From: Roseateles oligotrophus
GTDB taxonomy: Bacteria > Pseudomonadota > Gammaproteobacteria > Burkholderiales > Burkholderiaceae_C
Direction of reading: 5' to 3'
Assembly: GCF_025717515.1 (NCBI RefSeq)
Contig: NZ_JAJIRN010000009.1
Location: forward strand, 310,001-374,000
DNA length: 64,000 bases
The translations under genes were made by a program, and so were the position numbers. The notes below the pieces were generated by a model that saw only the letters and a list, made by a program, of their open reading frames with translations, ran no database searches and was not told where the DNA came from. Positions 28,955-36,915 of the stretch are shown here, piece after piece. Every line of letters starts with the position of its first letter. The stretch's first letter is position 1.

Positions 28955-29485
28955 ATGCCGAAATCAACCGCCACCTCCAACCCCGGCGAGCCTAGCGTGC
29001 TCACGGTGCTCCAGCCCCAAGGCTTTCGAGCCGCCTTGGGCATGTTTGCCACCGGCGTCACCATCGTCACCGCGCGTGCGCCCGATGGCAGTCTGGTCGG
29101 CCTGACCGCCAACTCTTTCAACTCCGTGTCGCTGAATCCGCCCTTGGTGTTGTGGAGCCTGGGTCAAAAGGCCGGCTCGATGCCGGTCTTCAGTCGAGGT
29201 TCGCATTACGCAATCAACATCCTGGCGGCCGACCAAAAGGAGTTGGCGCAGCGCTTCGCCACCCGGGACATCGACCGTTTTGCCGGGGTCGCATGGAGCG
29301 AGGGGGTCGGCGGTGCGCCGGTGCTGGAAGGGGTCGCCGCCGTTTTTGAATGCGCCAACCGCAGCCAGTACGAAGAGGGCGACCACGTCATTTTTGTCGG
29401 CGAAGTCGAAAACTGCAGCTGGCGCGAAGGCGCCCAGCCGCTGATCTTTCACGGTGGACGCTACTACACCGAACTACCCATCTGA
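28955..29485 (+). CDS. Flavin reductase family protein
   Basis: A 176-residue FMN-binding flavin reductase-like protein. FRAALGMFATGVTIVTAR at the start, GLTANSFNSVSLNPPLVLW and DHVIFVGEVE are typical of NAD(P)H:flavin oxidoreductases that feed two-component monooxygenases. No monooxygenase is adjacent. It could supply FADH2 to the halogenase at 73-1596, but the 27-kb distance makes this only a possibility. Convergent with the SPFH gene, 20 bp apart. Confidence 0.85.
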   Translation: MPKSTATSNPGEPSVLTVLQPQGFRAALGMFATGVTIVTARAPDGSLVGLTANSFNSVSLNPPLVLWSLGQKAGSMPVFSRGSHYAINILAADQKELAQRFATRDIDRFAGVAWSEGVGGAPVLEGVAAVFECANRSQYEEGDHVIFVGEVENCSWREGAQPLIFHGGRYYTELPI

Positions 29486-29505
29486 GCGGCTGCCGGCCGG
29501 CGCGC

Positions 29506-30429
29506 CTATTTGGCCGTCGCGCCGCCTGGGTTGAAAAAGGGAATCGGCGCGCCCGCATAGACATTCACCGGCAGCGCGCCGTTCCATTTGCCGGCCTTGA
29601 CCATCTCGACCTCGATGCGGCGCAACTCCAGCACATCCTTGTTCTGAGCCAGCGCGGAGTTTTGAATCCGCAGCGCATCGGCCTGCGCGGTGGCGATCTT
29701 CAGATTGGCATAGGCCTCGCCGTCCGCCTTCGCCTTCAGTGCGGTGGCCTCGGCCTCGGCGACCGCAACTTTTTGCTTCTGCTCGGCCTCGACCGTGCGC
29801 ACCTTGTTTTCGGCCGCCAGGCGCAACTGCTCCTGCGTGACCTTTTGGTTGATCGCACTCATATAGTCGGCCGAGAACGAGAAATTGCGCATGTCGACGT
29901 TGATGACCTGCGCCCCGTAGAGCTCCAGCTTGAGACGCAGCGCCGACAAGATATCGCTGGACACCAGGCCGCGCTTGGCGATCAGATCGGGTGCGTTGTA
30001 CTTGGCAGTTACGGCCTTGAAGACCTCCTGCGTGGCGGTCTGCACATAGGACTGCAGGTTGCCGTCGTGGCTGTATTTTTCAAACACCTCGGCGACCCGA
30101 TGGGTCTGGATGCTGTAGCGTACCGTCAGGCTGACCTTGACCGGCTGGGTGTCGCTGGTGCTGCCCTCGGCGTTCTCGACGCTGGCCTCCTCGGCCCGGA
30201 TATTGAAGATGTCGAGCCGTTGCCAGGGCGCGATCAAGGTGAAGCCCTCCGCCTCGATGCCCTTGATTGCGCCGCCTACGGTGATGACGCCGCGCGAGCC
30301 TGTCGGTACGGTGCGCAGCGGCCACAGCCAGACGAGCACAAGGAGGGCCAGCAGCGCCAGGCCAAGGTCGCGCAGCATGGCTCCGGGTCTTGCGTAACCG
30401 TCAACTCGATAGCGATTATTGATGCTCAT
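29506..30429 (-). CDS. Prohibitin-like SPFH domain membrane protein
   Basis: A 307-residue protein with one N-terminal membrane helix (about residues 22-40) and a band-7/SPFH domain (GSRGVITVGGAIKGIEAEGF onward) followed by a helical region (about 185-265, rich in Ala, Glu, Lys). These proteins form large membrane rings and scaffold proteases or respond to envelope stress. A strong ribosome site GGAGG precedes the start. It lies 54 bp after the small membrane gene at 30484-30762, likely one operon. Confidence 0.85.
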   Translation of the reverse strand: MSINNRYRVDGYARPGAMLRDLGLALLALLVLVWLWPLRTVPTGSRGVITVGGAIKGIEAEGFTLIAPWQRLDIFNIRAEEASVENAEGSTSDTQPVKVSLTVRYSIQTHRVAEVFEKYSHDGNLQSYVQTATQEVFKAVTAKYNAPDLIAKRGLVSSDILSALRLKLELYGAQVINVDMRNFSFSADYMSAINQKVTQEQLRLAAENKVRTVEAEQKQKVAVAEAEATALKAKADGEAYANLKIATAQADALRIQNSALAQNKDVLELRRIEVEMVKAGKWNGALPVNVYAGAPIPFFNPGGATAK

Positions 30430-30483
30430 GGGAAGTCCTCCGTTATGGCCCTCGAGCCGGGCTATTGTTCTGACTCAGTTCAC

Positions 30484-30762
30484 TCAATCCGACTTGCTCG
30501 CGCCCCAATGCCAGCGTGCTCGTTCACCCTTGCGCCAGCAAATCAGCAGCAACAAGGCGGTCAACAGCGTCACGCTGGAAAAGAAGGCAATTGCCTGCCG
30601 TTCGGGGGATAGCAAATAGGGCATCAGGCTCATCAAGCCGACGTAGACGACGAGCACCACCCAGCCTTGCCAGCGGATGGGCAAGCCCCAGCCCCAGCCG
30701 TAGCGCTTGGCCGGGAACCAGATTCCCTTTGTTTGTGATGTTTGATGTGTGTTCGTAGTCAT
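30484..30762 (-). CDS. Small two-helix membrane protein, function unknown
   Basis: A 92-residue protein. Residues 1-30 are polar and aromatic (FPAKRYGWGWGLPIRWQGW), followed by two hydrophobic helices (VVLVVYVGLMSLMPYLL and AIAFFSSVTLLTALLLLI). Start 30762 has a good GGAG ribosome site; the frame is open upstream but lacks one. I do not recognise the family. It heads an operon with the SPFH gene and lies 62 bp downstream of the phased repeats at 30825-30857. Confidence 0.7.
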   Translation of the reverse strand: MTTNTHQTSQTKGIWFPAKRYGWGWGLPIRWQGWVVLVVYVGLMSLMPYLLSPERQAIAFFSSVTLLTALLLLICWRKGERARWHWGASKSD

Positions 30763-30824
30763 CTGATTGCTCCGTTGGCGGAGGACATGGTGGTGGGATG
30801 GATGTCTGCACTGTGAGGGCCGGC

Positions 30825-30857
30825 GCATTAGGAACGCATAAGGACCGCATAAGAGAG
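30825..30857. promoter_or_regulatory. Three phased 11-bp repeats
   Basis: GCATTAGGAAC, GCATAAGGACC and GCATAAGAGAG follow each other head to tail with an exact 11-bp period. The CATAAG-N5-CATAAG pattern is like the CTTAAG-N5 arrays at 38997, 39948 and 48923 and is typical of OmpR-family response regulator sites. Confidence 0.65.
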
Positions 30858-30872
30858 CTGCGCCGCCGCTCA

Positions 30873-30888
30873 TGAAACAATCGTTTCA
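30873..30888. promoter_or_regulatory. Palindrome upstream of the AraC-type gene
   Basis: TGAAAC-AATC-GTTTCA is a perfect 6-bp inverted repeat. It ends 3 bases before a possible GTG start at 30892, which argues that this is promoter DNA and that the AraC gene starts at the later ATG (30973). Confidence 0.45.
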
Positions 30889-30972
30889 ACGGTGCACAGC
30901 CACTTCCTGAGCCCCATAATTCCCTTGAGCTGCCTGAATCAATCGAGCCTGCAACTTCATTTCATTTCCAGC

Positions 30973-31758
30973 ATGCAACAAGCATTCAGCGACGCCACGG
31001 CCCAGACGATTTCCACCGCGGTGCCGCATCTGGTGCGAACGGCAACCGTGCGCGATGACCTCGTCGGCTGGGTCATGAGCGGGCGCAAGCGATTGGTTGC
31101 GCCGGCAGGCGAAGTCCAGTTCACTGCGGGGCAGGTCTTCGTCATCCCGCGCTTGACGCAGTGGGACATGATCAACGAGCCCAAGGCGGGCGGGCGTTAT
31201 GAGGCCAGGCTGATTGGTTTTACGCCCAATTTGATCGAGCGATTTCATCAGCGATTTGGCCAGTTTTCGGCCACGCCTTCCGTGCAGGGCTGCGCCAGTT
31301 CGGTGGCGGATGAGAATTTCTCCGCCACCTTCAGCCATGCGCTGGCGGCGCTGAAGGACGGCGAGTCTTCAAACACGATGCGCGAGCATCGGGCGCTCGA
31401 AGTGTTGTTGCTGCTGGCGGAGCGCGGCTTGGTTTTCACCGCCACCCGCGAACTGGCTTGGGCAGACCGCGTGCGTCGCCTGGTTGCTCAGCGGCCCCAA
31501 GCCAACTGGTCGTTGAGCGATGTGGCCCAGGCGTTTCATCTTGGTGCCAGTACCTTGCAGCGCAGATTGGCCGAAGAATCGGCATCGGTTAGTCAATGTA
31601 TTCGCGAGGTCAGGTTGGAGACCGCCATGGCCCTGCTGCAGGATTCCGGCCTGCAAGTTTCGGAGGTCGCGGCTCGATGTGGCTACGATTCCCATAGCCG
31701 GTTTTCTGCTGCGTTTCGTGAGCGTTTCGGATACACGCCGTCCCATTTGAGGCCTTGA
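30973..31758 (+). CDS. AraC-family transcriptional regulator
   Basis: A protein of 261 residues from the ATG at 30973 (288 if the GTG at 30892 is used). The C-terminal 100 residues hold two helix-turn-helices: WSLSDVAQAFHLGASTLQRRLAEE and LQVSEVAARCGYDSHSRFSAAFRERFGYTPSHLR. The N-terminal 150 residues are a cupin-like sensing domain with no clear ligand. The later start is favoured because a palindrome and phased repeats lie just before 30892. Targets are unknown; the adjacent PEBP gene is one candidate. Confidence 0.85.
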   Translation: MQQAFSDATAQTISTAVPHLVRTATVRDDLVGWVMSGRKRLVAPAGEVQFTAGQVFVIPRLTQWDMINEPKAGGRYEARLIGFTPNLIERFHQRFGQFSATPSVQGCASSVADENFSATFSHALAALKDGESSNTMREHRALEVLLLLAERGLVFTATRELAWADRVRRLVAQRPQANWSLSDVAQAFHLGASTLQRRLAEESASVSQCIREVRLETAMALLQDSGLQVSEVAARCGYDSHSRFSAAFRERFGYTPSHLRP

Positions 31759-31762
31759 GGCC

Positions 31763-31788
31763 GCTCTGCGCTGCGGCGCACAGCTTTT
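31763..31788 (+). terminator. Terminator after the AraC-type gene
   Basis: GCTCTGCGC and GCGCACAGC form a stem with one C-C mismatch and a TGCG loop, followed by TTTT. Confidence 0.6.
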
Positions 31789-31859
31789 GAAGCCCGCGGG
31801 CTAACGGCCAACAACAAGGCCAGGCAATATGGAGCCTCTTCCTTGTTTGAAAGCAAACC

Positions 31860-32420
31860 ATGAAACGTATCCTCTTTGCAACTGCGCTGATCGGCGCATC
31901 CGCCCTTATCCAAGCCGCCGAGTTCAAGCTCAGCAGCCCCGACATCAAGGCGGGCGGCATGATGGACAAAAAGTTCGAGTTCAACGGCTTTGGCTGCACC
32001 GGCGAGAACAAGTCGCCGGCGCTGCAATGGAGCGGCGCCCCCGCAGGCACCAAGTCCTTTGCCGTGACGGTGTACGACCCTGACGCTCCGACAGGCTCGG
32101 GTTGGTGGCATTGGTCAGTCATCAACTTGCCGGCGGATGTCAGCGAACTCAAGCCGGACGCCGGTCTTGTGGGCGGCGCGAATCTGCCCAAGGGCGCAAG
32201 CCAGGTTCGCATCGACTATGGCGTTGCCGCTTGGGGCGGCACCTGCCCGCCGCAAGGCGACAAGCCACACCGCTACATCTTCACGGTGCACGCGCTCAAG
32301 ACCGAGAAGTTGGAAATCCCGGCCGATGCCACGGCCGCTTTGGCCGGCTACATGATCAACGGCAACTCGCTGGCCAAGGCCAGCTTCACCGCCAACTATG
32401 GTCGACCCAAGGCACAGTGA
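31860..32420 (+). CDS. YbhB/YbcL-type PEBP family protein, exported
   Basis: A 186-residue phosphatidylethanolamine-binding-like protein. A signal peptide (to about residue 20, ALIQAAEF) is followed by the fold motifs CTGENKSPALQWSGAP, FAVTVYDPDAPTGSGWWHWSVINLP and YGVAAWGGTCPPQGDKPHRYIFTVHAL. The DPD and GxHR ligand-site residues are present. Bacterial members are periplasmic or cytoplasmic with little known role. It is a single gene after the AraC regulator. Confidence 0.9.
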   Translation: MKRILFATALIGASALIQAAEFKLSSPDIKAGGMMDKKFEFNGFGCTGENKSPALQWSGAPAGTKSFAVTVYDPDAPTGSGWWHWSVINLPADVSELKPDAGLVGGANLPKGASQVRIDYGVAAWGGTCPPQGDKPHRYIFTVHALKTEKLEIPADATAALAGYMINGNSLAKASFTANYGRPKAQ

Positions 32421-32463
32421 GCTTGAGTAAGCCCCAGCGCGCGCGAGTTCGAAACCATCGCCT

Positions 32464-32489
32464 GTCGCGGCCCGATGCCGTGCCGCGAC
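32464..32489. terminator. Hairpin between the PEBP gene and aidB
   Basis: GTCGCGGC and GCCGCGAC are perfect 8-bp arms around a 10-base loop. No T run follows, so a Rho-independent role is uncertain. Confidence 0.3.
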
Positions 32490-32542
32490 CCGGCTGACAG
32501 GGCGGTCTACACTCAGGCAAAACGGCATTGCAGGAGATGGCG

Positions 32543-34210
32543 ATGAACTGGCAGACGCACAGCCTCAGCAACCAGGTCGATGAGTTGCGCGACTACGCGT
32601 TGTTCGACACCGACCCCGCCTTGGTCGAGGGCGTGCAGCGCGCCGGTGCCGGTTGGCATGCGCCGCAACTGTCCGACTACGGCTTGCTGTTGGGCAAGAG
32701 CGAAACCTACCAATTGGCCGAGCAGGCCAATCGTTATGTTCCCGAGCTGAAGACCTTCGACGCCCGCGGTCGGCGCATTGATCAGGTGGACTTTCACCCC
32801 GCCTGGCATCAGTTGTTGGCGATCTACCGTGCGCAAGGCCTGGTCTCACTGAGCTTCGAGGAGCCGGCGCGCGCCGGCCGCTGGACGGCCTTTGCCGCCG
32901 GCATGTATCTGCATGGCCAGATCGAGGCCGGCACCTTATGCCCGGCGACGATGACGCAGGCCAGCATTCCGGTGCTGCAAAAGGAGCCGGCGCTTTACGC
33001 GGCGCTGCGCGACAAGCTGCACTCAAGGCGCTACGACGCCCGCGACCTGCCTGTCGCGCACAAGCACTCGATCTGGCTGGGCATGGGTATGACCGAGAAG
33101 CAGGGCGGCTCGGATGTGCGCTCCAACACGACCGAGGCCACGCCGCTGGGCGCAGGCGGACGCGGCGGCGAGTATTTGCTGCGCGGGCACAAATGGTTCT
33201 TCAGTGCGCCGATGTGCGACGCCCATCTGGTCGTCGCACGCAGCCCATCCGGCCACTCTTGCTTCTATGTGCCGCGCTGGCGGCCGGATGACAGCAAGAA
33301 CCCGGTGCAGATCCAGCGCTTGAAGAATAAGTTGGGCAACAAGTCGAACTCGAGCAGCGAGGTCGAGTTCCTTGATGCTTGGGGGTTGATGCTGGGCGAG
33401 GAGGGCCGAGGTATCCCGACCATCATCGAGATGGCCGGCTATACCCGGCTGAATTGCGTTATCGGCAGTGCGGCGATCATGCGCCAAGCCCTGATGCAGG
33501 CCTTGCACTGGGCGAGGCGTCGGGTGGTGTTCGGCAAGCCGCTGGCGCAACAGCCCTTGATGCGGGTGGTGCTGGCCGACTTGGCGCTGGAGAGCGAGGC
33601 CGCCACCGCGGTGATGCTGCGTCTGGCCGAAGCTTTCGAACGCGATGACGGGATGACTGCCGGGCCGCTGGAGCGCGCCTGGAAGCGCATCATGACGCCG
33701 GCCGCCAAGTTCTGGGTCTGCAAGCGCGCGGTGGAGTTGACCGGCGAGGCGATGGAGGTGCTGGGCGGCAACGGCTATGTGGAAGAGGGTACGCTCGCCC
33801 GGCTTTACCGTGAGGCACCGGTCAATTCGATCTGGGAGGGCTCCGGCAATGTGATGTGCCTGGATGTGTTGCGTGCCGCGACGCGCGAACCCGAGGCTTT
33901 GCAAGTGCTGTTCGATGATTGGCAGCAACGGGCCCATGGCGAGCCGCGTCTGCTTGCTGCCTTGCAGGCGCTGCGGCAAGACCTGACCCTGCCGGTCGAA
34001 CAGCTGGAGGCGAGCGGCCGCCGCTTTACCCAGGGGTTGCTGCTTTTGGGGCAGGCGCTGCTGCTGCGCCAAACTTCGCCGCAGCCGGTGGCCGAGGCCT
34101 TTATCGCTTCGCGCTTCGAGCCTGGCGGCGGGCGAGTCTATGGCTGCGGGGTGTTGGGCCAAGCGGCATTGGACGCGGTGCTGCAGCGCGCCTGCGGCGG
34201 TTTGTCGTAG
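32543..34210 (+). CDS. aidB: AidB-like acyl-CoA dehydrogenase family protein
   Basis: A 555-residue homologue of E. coli AidB (541 residues), a flavoprotein of the alkylation-damage response that binds DNA. Close matches include NWQTHSLSNQV, GMGMTEKQGGSDVRSNTTEA, GHKWFFSAPMCDAHLVVA, LKNKLGNKSNSSSEVEF, AMEVLGGNGYVEE and MPVNSIWEGSGN-like APVNSIWEGSGNVMCLDVLR. Start 32543 has a GGAG ribosome site eight bases upstream; an in-frame ATG lies at 32537. No ada or alkB neighbour is present. AidB activity as a dehydrogenase is weak; a protective role is the known function. Confidence 0.93.
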   Translation: MNWQTHSLSNQVDELRDYALFDTDPALVEGVQRAGAGWHAPQLSDYGLLLGKSETYQLAEQANRYVPELKTFDARGRRIDQVDFHPAWHQLLAIYRAQGLVSLSFEEPARAGRWTAFAAGMYLHGQIEAGTLCPATMTQASIPVLQKEPALYAALRDKLHSRRYDARDLPVAHKHSIWLGMGMTEKQGGSDVRSNTTEATPLGAGGRGGEYLLRGHKWFFSAPMCDAHLVVARSPSGHSCFYVPRWRPDDSKNPVQIQRLKNKLGNKSNSSSEVEFLDAWGLMLGEEGRGIPTIIEMAGYTRLNCVIGSAAIMRQALMQALHWARRRVVFGKPLAQQPLMRVVLADLALESEAATAVMLRLAEAFERDDGMTAGPLERAWKRIMTPAAKFWVCKRAVELTGEAMEVLGGNGYVEEGTLARLYREAPVNSIWEGSGNVMCLDVLRAATREPEALQVLFDDWQQRAHGEPRLLAALQALRQDLTLPVEQLEASGRRFTQGLLLLGQALLLRQTSPQPVAEAFIASRFEPGGGRVYGCGVLGQAALDAVLQRACGGLS

Positions 34211-34231
34211 GGGCGAGCGGCGCCGCGAACC

Positions 34232-34257
34232 TCAGGCCCGGGGGATAGGCCTGATTT
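34232..34257 (+). terminator. Terminator after aidB
   Basis: TCAGGCC and GGCCTGA form a 7-bp stem with a 9-base loop, followed by TTT. Confidence 0.55.
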
Positions 34258-34294
34258 CCGCGGGTCCGCAGCCGGCAATGCCGACTCGCCTTGG

Positions 34295-34498
34295 CTACTT
34301 CTTCAGCTGTTGCTGACGCTCTTTCTCGTAGCTGCCGTAAGGCTTGCGGTTTCGCTTCACGCACTCGTTGCGGCCGACCGTGTCGACGATACGCTCGCAG
34401 TCCTTCAGCGCGTTGTCCTGACCGATGTCGTAGAGCACCTCGCAAGCGCTCAACAGCACAACCGTGAACAGCAAACTCAGCAATAGCAGGGGCCTCAT
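34295..34498 (-). CDS. Small lipoprotein, function unknown
   Basis: A 67-residue protein with a lipoprotein signal peptide: hydrophobic MRPLLLLSLLFTVVLLSAC, with the lipobox LLSAC and lipidated Cys at 19. The mature part has two further cysteines (DCERI, NECVKR), which could form a disulfide, and a basic tail. I do not recognise a family. It lies between aidB (convergent) and the Kdp-like pair on its own strand. Confidence 0.7.
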   Translation of the reverse strand: MRPLLLLSLLFTVVLLSACEVLYDIGQDNALKDCERIVDTVGRNECVKRNRKPYGSYEKERQQQLKK

Positions 34499-34544
34499 GA
34501 TGGCGACCTTTCTTTGGACCGAAGAGGCCCCAGTATCTCTGCGC

Positions 34545-35243
34545 TCAGCCCCCGCCCTCGACCAATCTGTAGCCCACCCCTGGCTCGGTCAGCAAGCGCT
34601 GCGGGTCGGCCGGTGTGGCTTCGAGCTTGGCGCGCAACTGCCCCATATAGAGCCGCAAATAATGGGTGTGCTCGACAAACTCCGGCCCCCAGACTTCGGC
34701 CAGCAGCGTGCGATGCGTCAGCACCTGGCCGGCGTTGCGCACCAGTCGCGCCAGCAGCTTGAACTCGGTCGGCGTCAGGTGGATATCGGCGCCGTTCAGG
34801 CTGACGCTGTGTGCGGCCAGATCAACCCGCAGGCCTTGTTGCTCATACAGCGTCTGCGCCGGTCGGGTGTGCACGCCGCGGTGGCGCAAGGCCACGCGCA
34901 TGCGCGCCAACAGCTCGCTGATGCTGAAGGGCTTGACCAGATAGTCGTCGGCACCGGCGTCGAGCAGCTGCACCTTGTGCGCGTCTTGTTCGCGCGCCGA
35001 GATGATCAGCACCGGGGTGCTCTTGTCATGGCGCAGCTGGGCCAGCAACTCGGCGCCGTCGCCATCCGGCAGGCCCAGGTCGAGCAAGATCAGATCGGCC
35101 GGCTCGGCGTGGATGAGCAAGGCCCGTGCCTCGGCCAGACTGGCGGCGCAGAGCAGCTCATAACCCTCCACCCGCAGTGCGCTGGCCAAGGTGGCACGCA
35201 ACTCGCGGTCGTCTTCCAACAACAAGATTCTCAACAAGCTCAT
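34545..35243 (-). CDS. KdpE-like OmpR-family response regulator
   Basis: A 232-residue response regulator. The receiver has the acidic pair EDD, the phospho-acceptor Asp in LILLDLGLPDGDG and Lys in LVKPF; the C-terminal winged helix has LTPTEFKLLARLVRNAGQVLTH and YLRLYMGQLRAKLE. The pattern is KdpE-like. The start at 35243 overlaps the stop of the kinase gene (ATGA), so the two are co-translated. No kdpFABC potassium pump genes are in the window. Confidence 0.88.
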   Translation of the reverse strand: MSLLRILLLEDDRELRATLASALRVEGYELLCAASLAEARALLIHAEPADLILLDLGLPDGDGAELLAQLRHDKSTPVLIISAREQDAHKVQLLDAGADDYLVKPFSISELLARMRVALRHRGVHTRPAQTLYEQQGLRVDLAAHSVSLNGADIHLTPTEFKLLARLVRNAGQVLTHRTLLAEVWGPEFVEHTHYLRLYMGQLRAKLEATPADPQRLLTEPGVGYRLVEGGG

Positions 35244-36856
35244 GCGGACATCTCCTCGGCTTGCGGCGGCGTGACGCTGGGTAGCCAGCATTCGAAACTG
35301 GCGCCTCCATGCCGGCGTGCCCGGTAGCGCATGCGGCCGCCATGCGCGTTGGCAATCGCCCGGCAGGCGGCCAGGCCGACGCCGGCGCCGCGGCGCGAGG
35401 TGGCATCCGGTCCGGCCGCATGCTGCTGTTCGGCGCCGCGTTGAAAGGCTTCAAAGATGCGCTCGCGCCAGGCCAGCCCGACGCCGGGGCCGCGGTCGCG
35501 CACCGCCAGAACAATGAAGCGCGCGCTACCTTCAAGCGCGGTGCGGGCCGATATTTCGATGCATGAGCGGGGTGCATATTTCTGCGCGTTGTCGACCAAA
35601 TTTCCCAGCAGCTGGGTCAAGAGCAGCGCGTCGCAGCGCAGCAGCGGCAGCCCCGGCTCAAGCCGGGCTTGCAACTCGCTGGCGGTTGGACCGTCTGCGT
35701 TTGACGTTAGCGTGGCATGGCGCTGGCGGGCGCGCCGCAGCACCGCGCCGACGATCTCTTCGGCCGACTCCCAGTCCAAGCGCAGCAGTACGCCGGGCGC
35801 GTCCAGGCGCGCCAGTTGCAGGCTGTTGGCCGTCATATTGTTCAAGGCCTCGGTCTCGTCGATGATGGTGGCGGCCAGTCGCGCGCGCTGCGCCGGGCTG
35901 AGTCGCGCATCTTGATCCAGCAAGGAGGAGGCGGCCCCCATGATGCAGGCCAGCGGGGTGCGAAAGTCATGCGAGATCGCCGCCAGCAAGGCGTTGCGAT
36001 TGGCCTGCGAGGCCGCCTCGTCGCGCGCCAATTGGGCCAGATGTTCGGTCGCCAAGCGCTCCAGCGCCAGGCCCATTTGCGTGCACAACAATTGCATATG
36101 GGTCAGCAGGCCGGCATCAAGCGCTTGGCTGCGGCTTGGCTGCAGCAGCGCCGCGCCCAAGCTGGCACCGCGCCCGCGGATTGGCAAATACCAGGCCGGT
36201 TGCTCCTCAAAGCGGCCGGTGCCGGGCCCAAAGGCTTGGGCCAGGCGCAGGCATTGCCAAAGGCCGGCGCTTTGCTCGGCGCTGGGGGCTTGGCCGCCAT
36301 CGGTCTGCCATTGCACGGCCTCGGGCAAGTTCTGTTGCGGTAGGGTTTGGTCCTGGTGCAGCAGCATCAGTTGCACCGATGCGTCCAGTTGGGTCTGCAT
36401 TTCGGCCTGCAGCAGCGGCGCCAGGCTGGCCCAGTCGCGCGCCTCGCGCAGGCTGTCGTTGAAGGCCCGCAAGCGCTCGGCTTGACCGGCCTGCCGCCTG
36501 GCCAGCGCGGCCTGGCGACGCAGGCTCGCGATCAATAGAGCGGTAACGCAACTCAAGGCCAGCATGGCCGCCAGCAGCAAGAGGTGCTGATTGCCTTCGA
36601 CCGTCAGGCTGCCACGCGGGCTGACGAAACACCAGTTGAACAGCAGCACCGAGCCCAGACTGACGAGAATCGCCCTGGCCAGCGGTAGCCACAGGCTGGC
36701 CAGCGCCGCCCCCAATACCAGCAACATCGCCATATTGGCCAGGTTGACGCGCCCGTCCAGCCAGAACATCAACCACCAAGTCGCGCCCCAGATCAGGCCG
36801 GCGGGCGCCAGCTCAAACAAGGTTTTGAAATATCTCGCCATCCGCTTTTCTTGCAT
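35240..36856 (-). CDS. KdpD-like sensor histidine kinase lacking the KdpD/USP domains
   Basis: A 538-residue kinase (533 from the ATG at 36841). It begins directly with the four-helix DUF4118 membrane domain of KdpD (about 15-112), then a GAF-like region (about 140-275), the HisKA domain (AAISHDFRTPLACIMG) and the HATPase domain (NLVDNAQKY, DRGPGVG, GVGLAACRAIANAHGG). Full KdpD has an additional roughly 370-residue cytoplasmic KdpD/USP part that senses ions and c-di-AMP; it is absent here. Direct repeats at 36880-36897 lie just upstream. Confidence 0.88.
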   Translation of the reverse strand: MQEKRMARYFKTLFELAPAGLIWGATWWLMFWLDGRVNLANMAMLLVLGAALASLWLPLARAILVSLGSVLLFNWCFVSPRGSLTVEGNQHLLLLAAMLALSCVTALLIASLRRQAALARRQAGQAERLRAFNDSLREARDWASLAPLLQAEMQTQLDASVQLMLLHQDQTLPQQNLPEAVQWQTDGGQAPSAEQSAGLWQCLRLAQAFGPGTGRFEEQPAWYLPIRGRGASLGAALLQPSRSQALDAGLLTHMQLLCTQMGLALERLATEHLAQLARDEAASQANRNALLAAISHDFRTPLACIMGAASSLLDQDARLSPAQRARLAATIIDETEALNNMTANSLQLARLDAPGVLLRLDWESAEEIVGAVLRRARQRHATLTSNADGPTASELQARLEPGLPLLRCDALLLTQLLGNLVDNAQKYAPRSCIEISARTALEGSARFIVLAVRDRGPGVGLAWRERIFEAFQRGAEQQHAAGPDATSRRGAGVGLAACRAIANAHGGRMRYRARRHGGASFECWLPSVTPPQAEEMSA

Positions 36857-36879
36857 GCGCGCAACCTTAGCACTGTGGG

Positions 36880-36897
36880 CATCAGGAAAGCATCAGG
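36880..36897. promoter_or_regulatory. Direct repeat upstream of the Kdp-like operon
   Basis: CATCAGG-N4-CATCAGG has an 11-bp period, the spacing for tandem binding of an OmpR-family regulator. It lies 24-40 bp upstream of the kinase start and may serve the KdpE-like regulator. Confidence 0.4.
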
Positions 36898-36915
36898 GGC
36901 CGTTCGGCCGGCCCA

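Noticed and set aside
28955-29485. Flavin reductase as the dedicated partner of the halogenase
   Set aside because: Halogenases need a reductase, but the genes are 27 kb apart with the origin region between; no sequence link supports the pairing.
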